Shown in pieces: positions 36,974-48,860 of a stretch of DNA of 64,000 bases; position 1 is the stretch's first letter, and every line of letters starts with the position of its first letter. The translations under genes were made by a program, and so were the position numbers. Below the pieces are notes generated by a model that was given only the letters and a program-made list of their open reading frames with translations, was not told the DNA's origin and made no database searches. The stretch is from positions 69,041,320-69,105,319 of the forward strand of contig CM051032.1 of assembly GCA_027627225.1 (NCBI GenBank). The letters run 5' to 3'. The DNA comes from Congeria kusceri. Taxonomy: Eukaryota; Mollusca; Bivalvia; Myida; Dreissenidae.

Positions 36974-39900
36974 AATATTGTATTTTCCTGCTCCCTGACC
37001 ATAAAATGCCAAGGTCAGGTAGATAAATTTCCTGGTTGAGTTGAATTATCATGTGCTTTCTGCATGATCTCACTTGCTCTTTGAACACATCTCTGCTGTT
37101 TTGGGCTAGGTAGTAAATGCACTGTGCTGAAAATGATAAAGGCAGTATTTGACAGTTAAATGTCCATTTATTTGAAATAATATTCAGCAGATTCTTCAAG
37201 CCTGTTGACACTATCAGTTCCTGTACAGTCTTGCTTAGTATAAATGTTAAACATGATGACCAGGAAGCAATATTTTTTGTTGAAGATTTCAGAAGTCTGA
37301 TTATGTGGGGAACTATTTTGAGGTTAAAAGGTCAAATGTCAAGGCCATGGAATACCTCTGACCCTTGATAAAAAGGTTGATTGAGTTTTATTTAGCAGTA
37401 CTTTTTTCCACTTAGTTGTCAATAAAAGCAATGGTCAAATATTAACCATGAATTGTATAGCAGCAATATAAGAATTCTTACTCTTTGTTAATAAATCTCT
37501 GTCCCTATTATAGAGTCTGAATCCAAATTAAGCACACCATATTTGTATTAAAGTTGTTGCCAAAATATATTTATACTAAATACCTATCCAATTGAAAGTG
37601 ATTATTTCAATCCCAACCTATGTTACCCATGGTGCTCTGCCAATTACCAGGCAGACAGATAGTTAATTGGTTCCCTTGATGCCATGGAGTCTTTGCAGAT
37701 TCATGATTTACCAAAGTATACCAGGTATGAAGGACACTGATTAAAATTAATGGGAATTTGATGTTTTTGTAGGTCTTAAATAATAATCAACATGCTTTCT
37801 TTCTGGAATAGTAAAAGAATAATTTGCAATTGAAATTCTTGTTCATTTTACAGAATTCTCCCTAAATGATATTTTAAATGATTATTTATCACAATTTTAC
37901 TGATTTACTTTGATTTTATTGACAATTGATATGATTTTGTATTCCTCCTCAGAAAACTTTGTGAGGTTTTCCAATTGCTTGATGCAATGATGGTCCATGG
38001 AGATGTAAGTGTACTGTACACACAACTGGTTTGAAGATTTGTTTATATATTTGATCCTTTCACTTGTTATTATCATTCTGTTTGATTTATTAAGCAGGTA
38101 TATGCCAGGTTGAAGCATTCACCTAGATGTTGTTAATGTAATTTTCCTATCAGAAGTTGTTTTAGTAATGGCTTAATTGGCCTCGCTACTGAATGTTGTC
38201 TTTGTATTGATGGAAAGTTCTACCTTCACTGTGAGCATCTTCTACAGGTGATTTATGTTCATGTGAGAAACAAAACCAGAAGCTCCTTGCAAAATCTATC
38301 AACGGCTCAGTGACACATTTATGGGTGGTTTGTGGGATTTCATGAGGACAGATATCTTTGCTGATTAGATTCCAAAACACCTTTACAATTTTAATACTCC
38401 AGCAGTGACCATTACAATTTTGATCATTGTGAAATTTTATGGTTCTATGTAATGGGCGAAACAATAGGTGTTTAGTGTCTTGTTAAGAAAAACGCAGTTG
38501 CAGTATTTGATTGAGCATTCAGATTGAACATGTGTTGTGATTATTTATGGAAAAAAACTGTATGTGTACACATCTTTATATAAAACATTCAGGATGGCAT
38601 CACAGGCTGTTTAAATACATGAAATACACATGTTTATTTTCTTGCTGCAGCTCGTGGCCTTTTTTAATTGTATTTAATGTTGTTAAATATTCAATGCTTG
38701 AATGTTAATAACATGTTCAAAGGAAATTGGCTTATTCTGAAGTAAATAAATCATGCTTTCTTAAAACTAGCTGTATATAGAAGTGTATAATAAAGATAAC
38801 ACATTGTAATTAAAGCTGTCAGCAATGTTTATGTTAATTTACTTGTCAATGATCAGTGCTAAAATCACCCTATTTCTGACGGATATTCTAGTAGGGGGTA
38901 AGGACTGTGTTAGATCAAGACTGTTATACTACACTAATTGCTCTTGACATCATTGATAGTGGGCATCATTAAAACAGAGGCTTTCAGTGACTTATCAGTT
39001 CAATTATTTTCATTTAAGTTGTGTTCATGTCATCTTTCTCAGGTCCATTGCTTCTGTGTAGATCATATATCAAGAGTATCTGGGGAGGCCACATTAATGT
39101 TCTGACTGCCACCTTTGTTTCCCTTGGCCTAGTGGGAAGAGTGATTGAAAACAGTATGGAGAATTGGTGTGGTTCAGTTTTTAGGGTAACATGGTGTTTG
39201 TATTTGCCAAGATATGGGTAGGATGGATTCTGTCTTCCTAAAATGATTATGTTGATTTATTGTTTGTTTGATATATAACAGAATGTCATTTTCTTGAAAT
39301 CATAGAATTAAATGATCATTTTGTTGTTATACAGCTTCACAGCTTTAACCTATCAGTAGATAACAATACAAAGTACTAACAGAGTTCTGTGGTATGTGTT
39401 CATGGCCTTTGCTTGTACCTATTTACCTGCTCTACTTGTACCCAACCCTGTGGTGCAAATATCTTAGACTAGTTCATTGTATTTTGTACTTGTTGATGTA
39501 CAGTATAATTTGGTAAATAAATTAATAATGCAATTGCAACCCGTGTGCCAAGCAATCAGCTCTGTAACTGGACTATTATTGGGATGACTGGTATTACTGT
39601 TTTGCTGGAACACAAAGTCATGCATTCGATATATAAATTGACTTTATTGGGTCTACTTACAGTAATTATATTATGCAGCTTTTCAAACAAAAATGAAGTC
39701 CATGCATTTACAAATAGATAGTAAGTGTAGGTTTTGGGGTGAAAAGAAGTTGCTTATTTATCACGGTTATCATAAGTTTTGTCTGTTTTAATTAAACAAG
39801 AACTGATTTTTCTGTAGGTAAATTTTATACCAGAAAGGTGTAGATAAATATTACAGAAAAATGCATTTTGTAGTGCATTTTGTAATGGAATGAGATCTAC

Positions 39901-40014
39901 CAAGCTACAAATGCCAGGTTGAAGACAGTATACCTCATTATGCATGTGTTGTTTACTCTGATTTACATGCCTGTCAGCGGGAGACATGATAACTTAACAG
40001 ATAGAGTTTCACTC

Positions 40015-40395
40015 CCAAACATCTGTATCATATCTAGCAAAATAGGAAGAATTCAAGAAAAAAAAAACAGAAATCAGGGAAAAGAAAGTATTATTCTTCG
40101 TATATAATGTCTACCAAAATAGGAAGAATTCAAGAACCCAAAGAAGAAATCAGGGAAAAGAAAGCCTTATTCTTCTTCTATCATGTCTAGCAAAATAGAA
40201 AGAGTTCAAGAAAACAAAGAAGCAATCAGGGAAAAGAAAGTCATATTATTCTTCTATCATGTATAGCAAAATAGGAAGAACTTGAGAACCCAAAGAAGAA
40301 ATCAGGGAAAAGAAAGTCATATTCTTCTTCTGTCATGTCTAGCAAAATAAGAAGAATTCAAGTAATCAAAGAAGAAATCAGTATCATGTCTTATT
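40015..40395. repeat. Purine-rich tandem array, about 70-bp unit, 5 copies
   Basis: Units share ATCATGTCTAGCAAAATAGG, AAGAATTCAAGAA and AAATCAGGGAAAAGAAAGTC followed by TTCTTCT. Five copies with unit length of about 60 to 76 bp run from 40025 to 40385 and end in a diverged unit. The strand is strongly purine-rich. Confidence 0.85.
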
Positions 40396-40819
40396 AGCAA
40401 ACAAGAAAGACTCGACACAAGGACTCCGTGAACTGACTCAAGAACTTTGGGAAAGAGTTCATTCTTCGTGTTGCTTTTTTTGCGAAAAAGTCATACTTGT
40501 CTTGTTGTCTTTGTTTTGTGAATTAATCTATATTGGTATAATGTTGAAGCTGTATTATAATGCACTGATTTAGGGTGGGTTAACACAGTACAAGAAAATA
40601 AACAAAACAAACAGCTATGAATTATGGAAATTATATCAGATTGTTTGTAAACAAGAAAATACCAACACAATACAATTAAATAATGAAAATAAATAACAAC
40701 AAAATATTGGATAGATTAAAATGAAATTTAACATACCTTTTATTCAATCATTCATATTAGATGTATTTACAAGGAAGTAATCATAAGTTTTGAGTATGTT
40801 TGAACTCTATATTTGCTGA

Positions 40820-41134
40820 GCCTGGCTAGCTCAATTGGTAGAGCGCTGAACTGTCTATCCAGTGTTTGCAAAATCACTCCCTAGCCTGGCCGCATAACTT
40901 GTGTAGGGATTGGTAATGAAATTATTTCTACGGCCATTCTGTCCCTACCTCTGATACAAGTAGGGTAGTTGTCAGTTGCTGGCATAAGTATGTGCACTTT
41001 GTAGTGGTAAACCGCATACATGTAGATCGGCTAAGCTTGCCCAGGAAAAGTGTGAGTAGCTCAACTAACCACCATGATATCACTGAAATACTGACTGTTA
41101 AAAACGGCGAACTATCCAAACAAACAAACAAACA
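40820..41134 (+). mobile_element. tRNA-derived SINE
   Basis: The head CCTGGCTAGCTCAATTGGTA GAGCG is a clear tRNA D-arm with an RNA polymerase III A box; the B box is decayed (around 40865). The body runs through GTAGGGATTGG, CCCTACCTCTGAT, AGTAGGGTAGTTGTCAGTTG and GGCTAAGCTTGCCCAGGAAA. The 3' end reads GTTAAAAACGGCGAACTATC and then (CAAA)n. The body and tail recur inverted at 59600-59844 without a tRNA head. The AACGGCG...CAAACAAA tail is, from memory, like that of bivalve SINEs (RUDI-type), unverified. A possible short target repeat is ATTTG (40811-40815 and near 41136). Confidence 0.75.
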
Positions 41135-43450
41135 ATTTGATGTATAATATGAGAAGTGTGTAAATATTTGTTAGTATTGTTTGAGTAAAATTATGAAATT
41201 CTTTAACCTTATAAGATTTTCTTTGTGAATGCTTTCTTTTTTCTGGAAATACTGTAGGGAAAAGTAGTATGCTGTGGTGGTTATAATACATTTTGTTCTT
41301 AATTTTCAAAACTACATAACAGTAATTGAAACAGGTTCAGATTTTATCTAACGTTATGTGATGTTAATCTGTTGTGATTATGAAACTCCTGTTTTATATG
41401 TTTATGTGAAAATGATGTTTCCCAAATATCGACATTCTGTATATAAACACTGTATTTTATTATTCAATAAACTCGCGTAATGCATCTTAAATTTTATTTG
41501 CTTTTCACATTTAAGAAGGAGCCGAGCATTTTATTGTGATTATTAATAAAGGGTAATTCAGAAACAGGCACCCATGTTTTGCTAATCTGGTTTGAAAGAA
41601 TGCATATTAATTTTTGCCTGTTTTCATTTTTTCAAACAGACTTTTAATTACATTATTTCTACTGTTGAATGTTATGCATTGAAGCGTTCCAAATTATTTC
41701 AGGTATTGTTACATCGTGGGTATTAATAATATGACTCAAAGAAATTAAGGAATATTTTTGCTATGAAGCAGTCATTCTGTTCATGTATAATAAAGTATAA
41801 TGCTGCTATCACATTGTACATGTCTATGCCATTTAATTGCATGTGGCATAGCCACTGTACTATATTCTTTAAAGCAGCATTTCAGAAATATGTTAATTAA
41901 AATAAAACTTTGTAGAAATTGCTTCTAATTGACATCATACCGATCAAAATACAAAAAACTGCATTGAAATCGATAAACTAATAATGTTTTGGTAACTGTT
42001 TATCGTATATATAGCTGTATGCGATAGCTGGTGATGCCTCTGGAGTAAATCAGCATGTACATTAGTGTATATTTCGTTTTTACCAAGCGTTTTCTAATAT
42101 AAACATTATAAAATACCGTTCATAAATAAGAAACAGTTTTCAGTCGAATAAATGTCATTAACGTTCATTAGAACTAATGCAAATTTAAGATCTGTTGAAT
42201 TATGTTTTATGGACTGCGGCTTTAATTTGAAGAAAAAGAATGACAAACAATGATGGTTACTAAGAATTTGGTTTGTAATTTCATAAATTTACTCTGGTTA
42301 TGACATAATTGACCAATTGCTATTGGTTTTATGACCTAGATTTAGGATCGTTTATTGCGTTACTATGACATCTCGAACAACAATGAAGCACTGATTTTCT
42401 TGTAGGTCAGAAATTTAATGCTTGAATTTGAAAATAATCACCTCATGTTTTTATAAGTGTACAGTTATGTTAATATTAATACAAATTATTTGCAAACATC
42501 ATAATTTATTGAAATAATTGATATTTCTTAGAACTTTTTACTTTCTATTTTCTCCACTAGACGATAATTACAAGTATTTTGTCAGACATTTTAAGCAGTG
42601 TACAATAAACTTGAACAGTACAAGCACTTAGCTCTCATGTTTATATTTGACAAGAACATTAACTTCTGGCACCATTTCTGCTAAACATGCCAGTAAAAAT
42701 GAATGTTGCATATTGGTTTCACAGAACTGGTGTTACGTTCATGATTATCCCGATTTAAAGGTAAACATGTTCCAGAAAGAGTGAACAATATAACACCCCC
42801 TCCAGCTTTTTACTGGCATTTGTTTGTTATCAGTTGGCTTTATGAACTTTCTTAATCATTTCTCCATTGGTTGATTTTCTGGTGAAAAGTGAGTAAATGA
42901 GTCTGTCTCAGAGAGTTTTGCCACTAGTCTTGGTAAATGTGATTTTGTGCTCTCTGAGAGTGTGTGTTGGGAGATTTGGAGATTGGGTGTCTTTGGTTGA
43001 TTGGGGTTACCTGTAGACAGTTACTACTAGCAACAATGGAGCTTCCGAAAAATAAACGTACAGTGTGTTGATAGGTTGTTAGATAGTAATTGTGTGTTGT
43101 TTTTTTGTGAATCTTAATTTCTTCATCTCTTGCAGTCAATTCTTCTCACTTTTGTTCATGTGTGAATCATGGTTTTGCATCTGTTGTTAATTTTTCTATT
43201 GGAATGTCCACTGTCAGTGGATAGAATTTTTGTGCTTCAATGAAAGAAATTTTGTGTTTTAGACTACATTTCTGTCACAGCAACGACATGAAAATTATAG
43301 TGCTTTGCAAATAAATTGAACACATGTTGTACTACTAATATACATGGATTAAACAGTCTTGGTGGCCATCGTTTTTGTTAAGAATGAAGCGTTCAAAGAT
43401 GTGCAACGTGTTTAATCTGTTGTGAGTGTCGGAGCATTGTGGGATTGAGA

Positions 43451-43582
43451 ATGGCTGAGCGACGTCGAAAACTGGTAAAGTTCAACTACTCCCACAGGTT
43501 TATAAGACACGGGCTTCAGCAGACGTCACCGCAGTGTTCAAGTCAGCAGCAGCAGCAAAACAGAGTACAAGTATTAATTAAG
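43451..43582 (+). CDS. Candidate alternative first exon (basic, Gln-rich)
   Basis: The ATG in GAGAATGG (A at -3, G at +4) opens 44 codons: MAERRRKLVKFNYSHRFIRH, a Ser/Gln stretch with five Gln, then NRVQVLIK, followed by AAG|GTATTC in phase 0. A nearer donor, CTG|GTAAAG at 43475, would give an eight-codon exon, also phase 0. CpG is locally more frequent than in the surrounding intron (GACGTCGAAAA, CACGGGC, GACGTCACCG), as around some invertebrate first exons. No similarity to a known spectraplakin N-terminus was recognised, and without an intron downstream the frame would continue only 15 codons to a stop. Chance is a serious alternative. Confidence 0.28.
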
Positions 43583-44155
43583 GTATTCATGTGTCAGAAA
43601 ATTGTTTTATATAATTATGTAATATAAAATGTATAATAAATAAGTGTAAACACTAGTACCTTTTAAATTAATTTATAAAACAAACAGTATGTTAATAATT
43701 TTAACAGTGTAATGACTATAGTACCTTTCAAATTTGACTCCTTTTTCAAATAACCATTATGAGTTGAACTTGTTTCAGGACAATTGCAATTGAAATTGAA
43801 GACTACATTTATGTCTTGCTGTGTTATTGTTTTTGTTCTCTATTAAAGGTTTTGATTGTCCAACTTAAATTTAACATTTCATAAGTAAATGCTTAAGTAA
43901 GACATTAGCTACAACACAGGTACCACAAAGGCAAAGGCAATAAATCAAGCCATGCTTTCATTCTGTTTGTACATTGGCCATGGAAACCCCATAGTTCATA
44001 GCCATAGTTGTGAACATCCTAGAGGAAACATCACAAGACAGGTGCTAAATGACTGATGATGGTGTAGCCATCTGTCATGAACTGGTCTGGGCTGTATTAG
44101 CTCCTGCTGCGCATAATTAATTACTAACCGTAGCTTATAGATTTCTGTTTCAATA

Positions 44156-44401
44156 TGTGGCTTGTGTTTGGAAAACCGTGCTTAATTCATGTGCCTAAAG
44201 TGTCATCCCGGAATAAGCCTGTGTTGACTCTGGAATAGCCTGTGCAGTCCGCACAGGCTAATCCGGGTCGAGACTTGAAACAGAAAATACCATAAATGCG
44301 AAAAGTGTCATCCTGAATTAGCCTGTGCAGACTGCACAGGCTGATCCAGGACAACACTTAACTCAGATGCATTAAGACTGGTTTTCCCACGACACGCCTC
44401 A
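44156..44401 (-). mobile_element. Double-hairpin MITE, rearranged
   Basis: Ends are TGTGGCTTGTGTTTGGAAAA and CCCACGACACGCCTCA, with TA on both sides. The first hairpin carries a partial duplication of its left arm (CGGAATAAGCCTGTG then GGAATAGCCTGTGC), and about half of the spacer is lost, leaving GAAACAGAAAATACCATAAA. Confidence 0.88.
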
Positions 44402-44642
44402 TATGTTGGGGGTTTGTAAGGTACGGGTTTGCCTGTGAGTTGTTACAAGCATTTAGAGTTCTGCCACATTTTGGGAGAGGTAGTTGTTTAATAAACATGT
44501 TTCTTTAGCAATGCATATGTATCAATGTCTGCAGTGTTGATAGTGATGAATGATGACAGAGAAGTATGAGTCAACTGTGGCTTATCAGTAGCCCTATCTT
44601 TCCAGAATGAAACATTACCATGCTGTAATGGCATGTTGCTGC

Positions 44643-44830
44643 CACATCATGTCTCTGGCCGATACAGTAAACCTTGGTTTGAACTCTTACCACTAGCACT
44701 GAAACATTTGGGTATTGCTGTTAGCAGACTCATATTAATAATGTTGGGTTTTCATGTCTCTGACAGATGCAGTAAACCTTGGTTTGAGCAACCATTAGCA
44801 ATTAAATATTTTGATGTTGCTTATAGCAGA
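44643..44830. repeat. Imperfect tandem duplication, about 107-bp unit
   Basis: Two diverged units begin CATGTCTCTGGCCGATACAG (44648) and CATGTCTCTGACAGATGCAG (44755) and share TAAACCTTGGTTTGA, ACCA(C/T)TAGCA and TTAGCAGA / TATAGCAGA. The open frame over both units is not protein-like. Confidence 0.7.
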
Positions 44831-45371
44831 AAATCTATTAATACTGTGGATATTTGTTGATACCATCATATTCAATGCATTATTCCTATTTCAAATTCTG
44901 AAATCTGCTTCACCTGATTTGCAATGAATTAATTCTAGTGCATGCATTACATGTGTTCCTTGTATGAGTTACTGGATAGACACAATATTTGAATTATTAT
45001 GAATCCAGGAAACATTGTCTTTGAATCCAGACATATGTTCCAGTAACAGATTGTGTTTTATATAACAACACTATGGCAACCTGGAAAGATTGTTAGAGCA
45101 CAAGGCGCTGATTGCACCCAGATACAATGGTAGACAGATTTCATTGATTAGAGATATGTTTACAAAGAAACCTGACGTGCAACAGTAGAAATGATTAAAC
45201 GGCAAGAAAAACAAACAACACGAGAATTCACTATTTTGGATAGGATCATAATAATGGTTTTTGCAATGTCACTAGTGCTTTCCAGTACTAAAAACTGTCG
45301 ATTTCGAACAGTCTACAAATGTTTAATCATGCTCACTATTATCACTATTACTAGTATATTTCATGATAATT

Positions 45372-45980
45372 AGACCCCCCCTTTCGAAGATGGCGGGGTA
45401 TATTGGTTTTGCTGTCTGTCTGTCTGTCGGTTGGTCTGTCATTAGACTGTCGTTTCCACTCTCTAAGTCTTAAAAGTTTTTATCAGATCTTCACCAAACT
45501 TGAAGAAAATGTTTGTGGACATAATATCTCGGCCAAGTTTGATAATCAGCCAAATTGCCCCAGGAATTGTGGAGTTATGGCCCTTGAATTTGATAACATT
45601 TGCCTTTTTAGCTGTTTCCGCTCTCTAAGTCCATCAGATTTCATTCGATCTTCACCAGACTTTGTATTAAGCTTTGTGAGCGTTATATTTCAGCCAAGTG
45701 TAATAACTAGCCGATTTGCTCCAGGAATTGTGGAGTTATGGCCCTTGAATTATCTAAAACTTGCCTTTTTAGCTATTTCTGCTCTCTAAGTTCGACAGTT
45801 ATCTTCCCCAAACTTTGTGAAAATATTTGTGGGCATTATATCTCAGCCAAGTTTTATAATCAATCAAATTGCCCTAGAAACTGCAAAGTTATGGCCCTTG
45901 TTTTATCTAAAATTGGCCTTTTTAGCAGTTTTGGCTCTCTTTGTTTAACAGTTTTTATACGATTTTAACCAAACTTGATA
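45372..45980. repeat. Module-repeat element C (units of about 140 bp)
   Basis: It opens with CCCCCCTTTCGAAGATGGCG GGGTATA and a (GTCT)n stretch, then three to four direct units near 45470, 45610, 45755 and 45890. Each contains TTTGTGA(A/G)AATATTTGTG-like sequence, ATATCTC(G/A)GCCAAGTTT, AATTGCCCCAGGAATTGTGG and AGTTATGGCCCTTG. Open frames up to 128 codons cross the units in different frames and do not conserve a peptide, so they are by-products. The layout matches elements A and B. Confidence 0.7.
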
Positions 45981-47626
45981 AAACACTAAAGTGGTTTGTT
46001 AACTCTTAATATTTTGAAGGGATTCATGTTAAATCAAATCTGATTTACCGATACTGAAAGCCTGTTAAACCATGTTTAGGTCAGACTAATGTATATAATT
46101 GTGTCAAACAGTTCTCTTTTTGGGATTTTCTATTTTTGTAATTCCATTTATTTTTCTCTAAAATTATGCGTTTTATAGCCTTTATGTCACAAAACTAAAC
46201 CTGTGTTTTGTCATTTCAGCTGTTCTTCATTGACAGTTTACAATCATCTATGTATGCAATGTTTTTACTAGCCTCTCCCTCACAGTCTGTTAATCCCACC
46301 CAGTGAAAAAATGTTCTAATTATGTTCCTGTTATTTTTATTGCTAAACAGTGGCATGCCACATTGCAATCTGCAAACCCTTCAGATAACAAATAAACCTC
46401 TTAAAATCTGTGCCTGGTTCACAATGTGTGAAGCAGCACAAATCATAGGAGGATTCAGAGGGGGCAGGAGCGATGTATCCCCCCCCCCAACCCACCCACC
46501 CCCAGCCGCAAAATTTTCTACTGGCATGGATACAAGGATTTTCAGAGGGGGTCGAAATATTCAGTAACTGAAAAAAGCTACCAACAGACTGCCTTCAGTC
46601 CCTCTTACGTTTTGGTATCGAGAACAATTTAATAAAATGTCGTAGAATGGTTTGATTATGACAATAAATTGATTGAAGAACACATCAATGGCATCCAAGT
46701 GCATGTGTTTTGATATATATTGTGAGTTTTAAAACTGAATGTTCAACAATTTTAGAAGGGCGTATGCCTATTCTGCCCCCCTCTAAACCCCCCTCATTTA
46801 TTGTGCACAGAAACCCAGTATTCATTGAGAATCTCGATATAAAGCGAAAACAGTGGTATCGTGCAATTAAATTTTCATTGTTTTATAATAAAAATACATG
46901 TATGTATAGGTAGGTAGAATTGTTACCGCCGCCCCATCCCCACCCCCCACGCCCACACCCCACGCCCACACCCCCCACCCCTAATCCCATATCCACGCCT
47001 GCAAATGTTGTAAGATTACTATTTGGTTGAGACATGGTAAAGAAGCTGCAAAACCTCATTAAAAAGGGGGGGCAATTTAGCTTTTTTGTCTGTAGACAAT
47101 GCTTATAGTAACATCAGACTGCCTCAGAGTATGAATTGTTCATAGGTGCTGTGTCGATGAAGAGAATATTGCTTTGTTCATTACAAAATGTTTGTTCTTG
47201 GCCATCAAGTGTGGCACGTGTAATACAAGTTTTGGTTGTTCGCAGAATGTAACAGATAATTATTTATATATGTAAATATACTCAACTTTCTTCTTATGTC
47301 TGCCTGTGGGAATTATTTCTTCATCAATTCTCCATATTTTTGTATGTCAGCAGTGAGTCTTGTTGAGTCCAGAAACATCTTAAGTGAAATCTTATCCTTA
47401 GCCTTAAAATCTTCATTTTTCTTAAGCATTTTATTCCCTGTATACATGAAATTCTGCAAAATGTCCACTAATCAACATATTATTAACTACTGTTTACTCA
47501 ACCATAATTGGATTAATTAATTTATATGTAGTTTTAAAAAAATTACCTCACAAAAATTGGAACTTAAGTGAAAATATTATAAGATAAACTTAAGACGTTT
47601 CTGGAATATGGCCCCTGATTTTGTTT

Positions 47627-47781
47627 CCTCCCATTATAATGATGTTGAAGCTTGAAGATGTCAGCCACTTGCAAGACTAGGTGGACTCCCCCCCCCCCTC
47701 CCATTATAATGATGCTGAAGCTTGAAAAGATGTCAGCCACTTGCAAGACTAGGTGGACTCCCCCCCCCCCCCCCCCCCCCC
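47627..47781. repeat. 70-bp duplication ending in long C-runs
   Basis: Two units (TCCCATTATAATGATG(T/C)TGA, AGATGTCAGCCACTTGCAAG, ACTAGGTGGACTC) each end in a C homopolymer, about 10 C near 47687-47698 and about 22 C at 47760-47781. The C length is probably variable between individuals and prone to sequencing error. Confidence 0.85.
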
Positions 47782-48224
47782 GACATTGTTTCTCAAAGTT
47801 GCCACCACATTGGAATGGTTGCTAATGGTTACATAGCAACCAGACAGTAACTGCACTTGCAGATTTTATAACTTGTTCCAGGTGCTTGAATGTTTACCAC
47901 ATTGGTAATTCAACATGATTAATTCGTTGTTTTATGACACTTGTACATGATCTGTTTCCTATAAGTTTTGGTCTATGAGCATGCATCTCTGCAAGCTGTT
48001 GGATTAATAGGCTTTGTTTCACATTACATATACAATTTAATTATAAGTTGTTGTTGCTCTTCTGCTTTTATACCAATTCTATGATCGTTTTCATGATAAA
48101 AAATTTATTCCAGAAATGTAATTTTATTTGATGTAGAGAGTCCTTAAGCTGCATGAAAATACAGCTTTATTTTAATGTTGTTGTTTTAAACCAAATTTTT
48201 CTAAGAAAAATTTCAGTTATTAGA

Positions 48225-48860
48225 TTGGGGTGTGTTGTTGGGCTGGCAGGCAGGATGACAGCTTTTTGTTTCTGCTCTCTAACTCAAGAATGGATTAAGC
48301 TAAGCCTATTGTAATGAAACTTCATACATAGATACCTTATATCAAGATCTGCTTGGGAGTGCATATGGGGTGGGGTCAAGGTCACTGTTGCTAAAAATAG
48401 AAAAACGGCTTCCACTCAATAACTTGAGAACGCATCAAGATATTTTAATGAAAGTTAATACATAGATACCATATTTCGAGACCTCGCTTGGGATTTCATA
48501 TGGGATGGGTGGGGTCAATGTCACGGTCACCGTTACTAAAAATAGAAAAATGGTTTCCGCTCAATAACTTGAGAATGCATGGAGATATTTAATAAAACTT
48601 AATACATAGATACCTTATATCGAGACCTCGCTTGGGATTGCATACGGGGTGGGTGGGGTCAAGGTCAAGGTCACCATTACTAAAAATTAAAAAAACAAAC
48701 TGTTTCCACTCAATAACTTTAGAACCAATTTAGATATTTAATGAAACTTCATATGTAGATACCTAATATTGAGACCTCGCTTAGGATTGCAAGGTCGAGG
48801 TCACCATTTCCTAGCCATAGGTGTATGACCTTCACCTTGCACCCAGAACTTTCTTTCATT
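48225..48860. repeat. Module-repeat element D (units of about 140 bp)
   Basis: Four diverged units near 48270, 48410, 48550 and 48700 share CAATAACTTGAGAA, TAATACATAGATACCTTATA, GAGACCTCGCTTGGGATT and GGGTGGGGTCAAGGTCACCG. Unlike A to C, they lack a clear GAGTTATGGCCC core. There is no ORF and no clear terminal repeat. Confidence 0.7.

Noticed and set aside
36810..37211. Antisense frame of 133 codons
   Set aside because: Half of it is MITE sequence, whose spacer gives similar peptides in several other copies; the rest is not protein-like.
45403..45968. Open frames of 128 and 76 codons
   Set aside because: They lie across diverged units of a module-repeat element; successive units are read in different frames and no peptide is conserved.
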